Origin: WHTI01 sp963826105
Lineage (GTDB): Bacteria > Actinomycetota > CADDZG01 > WHSQ01
Reading direction: 5' to 3'
Assembly: GCA_963826105.1 (NCBI GenBank)
Contig: CAWGWA010000013.1
Coordinates: 248,001 to 312,000 of the forward strand
DNA length: 64,000 bases
The position numbers were made by a program, and so were the translations under genes. Positions 63,810-64,000 of this stretch are shown piece after piece. The notes under the pieces were generated by a model, which was not told the DNA's origin, did no database searches, and worked only from the letters and a program-made list of their open reading frames with translations. Each line of letters opens with the position of its first letter. Positions within the stretch are counted from its first letter, which is position 1.

Positions 63810-64000
63810 GGCTTCCAGAAGGTGATCTCTGAGATGCCGTGGCGCTCGAGGATCCCCACGCACACTGCAGCCCGTACTCCATAGCCGGCGACGACGACCA
63901 CCCGACCTCCGTCCGCAGCACTGTCGACTTCTTCGACGCGACCCCAGAGGCGGTCCGAGGTGATCCGGAGTGCTCCATCGACGTGTTTCGCGCCTGGATC
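63806..64000 (-). CDS. Rhodanese-like domain protein, C-terminal end (partial)
   Basis: The last about 64 codons of a gene entering from the right edge. The clear frame reads KHVDGALRITSDRLWGRVEE, then GGRVVVVAGYGVRAAVCVGILERHGISEITFWKP and TAG. The beta-strand/loop/helix pattern GYGVRAAVCVGILERHGI fits the active-site loop and last helix of a rhodanese domain. The position normally held by the catalytic cysteine appears to be Ala (VVAGYGVR), so it may be inactive. Assignment rests on a short fragment. Confidence 0.5.
   Translation of the reverse strand, partial: DPGAKHVDGALRITSDRLWGRVEEVDSAADGGRVVVVAGYGVRAAVCVGILERHGISEITFWKP

Overview
The window is high-GC DNA with short intergenic gaps and many 4-nt gene overlaps. 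F420-type LLM oxidoreductases, LigD-type repair proteins, an Rv1264-like cyclase and start codons placed directly downstream of -10 boxes suggest an uncultured actinobacterium. That assignment is an inference. No rRNA, tRNA, CRISPR array, insertion sequence or phage was seen. No stretch over 300 bases lacks a gene.

Layout. 0-19 kb: NHEJ-type repair proteins (C-terminus of an ATP-dependent ligase, two LigD-type polymerases, a phosphoesterase-ligase), envelope proteins (RTX/M23-like protein, L,D-transpeptidase), a metallophosphoesterase, dCMP deaminase, aquaporin and acetyl-CoA synthetase. 19-28 kb: molybdenum cofactor genes (fdhD, mog, mocA, moaE, moaA), an ECF sigma factor, and a SAM riboswitch in front of a threonine-synthase-like enzyme and a small GG-ending sulfur carrier. 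28-35 kb: SqdB-like enzyme, GNAT, isocitrate dehydrogenase, purine permease and a secreted M14 peptidase. 35-55 kb: a purine catabolic region. 55-64 kb: Mug glycosylase, acyltransferase, thioredoxin, M28 peptidase, adenylate cyclase, AzlCD, an M23-lipase fusion, a YgjP-like peptidase and a rhodanese-like fragment.

The centrepiece is 35.3-55.2 kb. Three tightly coupled operons encode a heterotrimeric xanthine dehydrogenase, a fused XdhD-type hydroxylase, adenine and 8-oxoguanine-type deaminases, SsnA, HyuA, YgeX, YgeW, YgeY and carbamate kinase. This resembles the E. coli-type anaerobic purine/urate degradation set. YgfK is not seen, and an F420-type LLM oxidoreductase is the first gene of the ygeY-xdhD-ssnA-ygeW operon. 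An identical 15-bp inverted repeat (TCAACAGTTTGTTGA) lies at the arcC/hyuA divergent promoter and again at the LLM promoter, which suggests one regulator for all three operons. The Moco genes at 19-28 kb would supply its hydroxylases, and the permease at 31 kb would supply substrate.

Caution: more than twenty otherwise intact genes carry one-base indels, many in short G/C runs. In most cases the conserved protein continues in another frame. These are probably sequence errors, so such genes are given as full spans with the shift noted.
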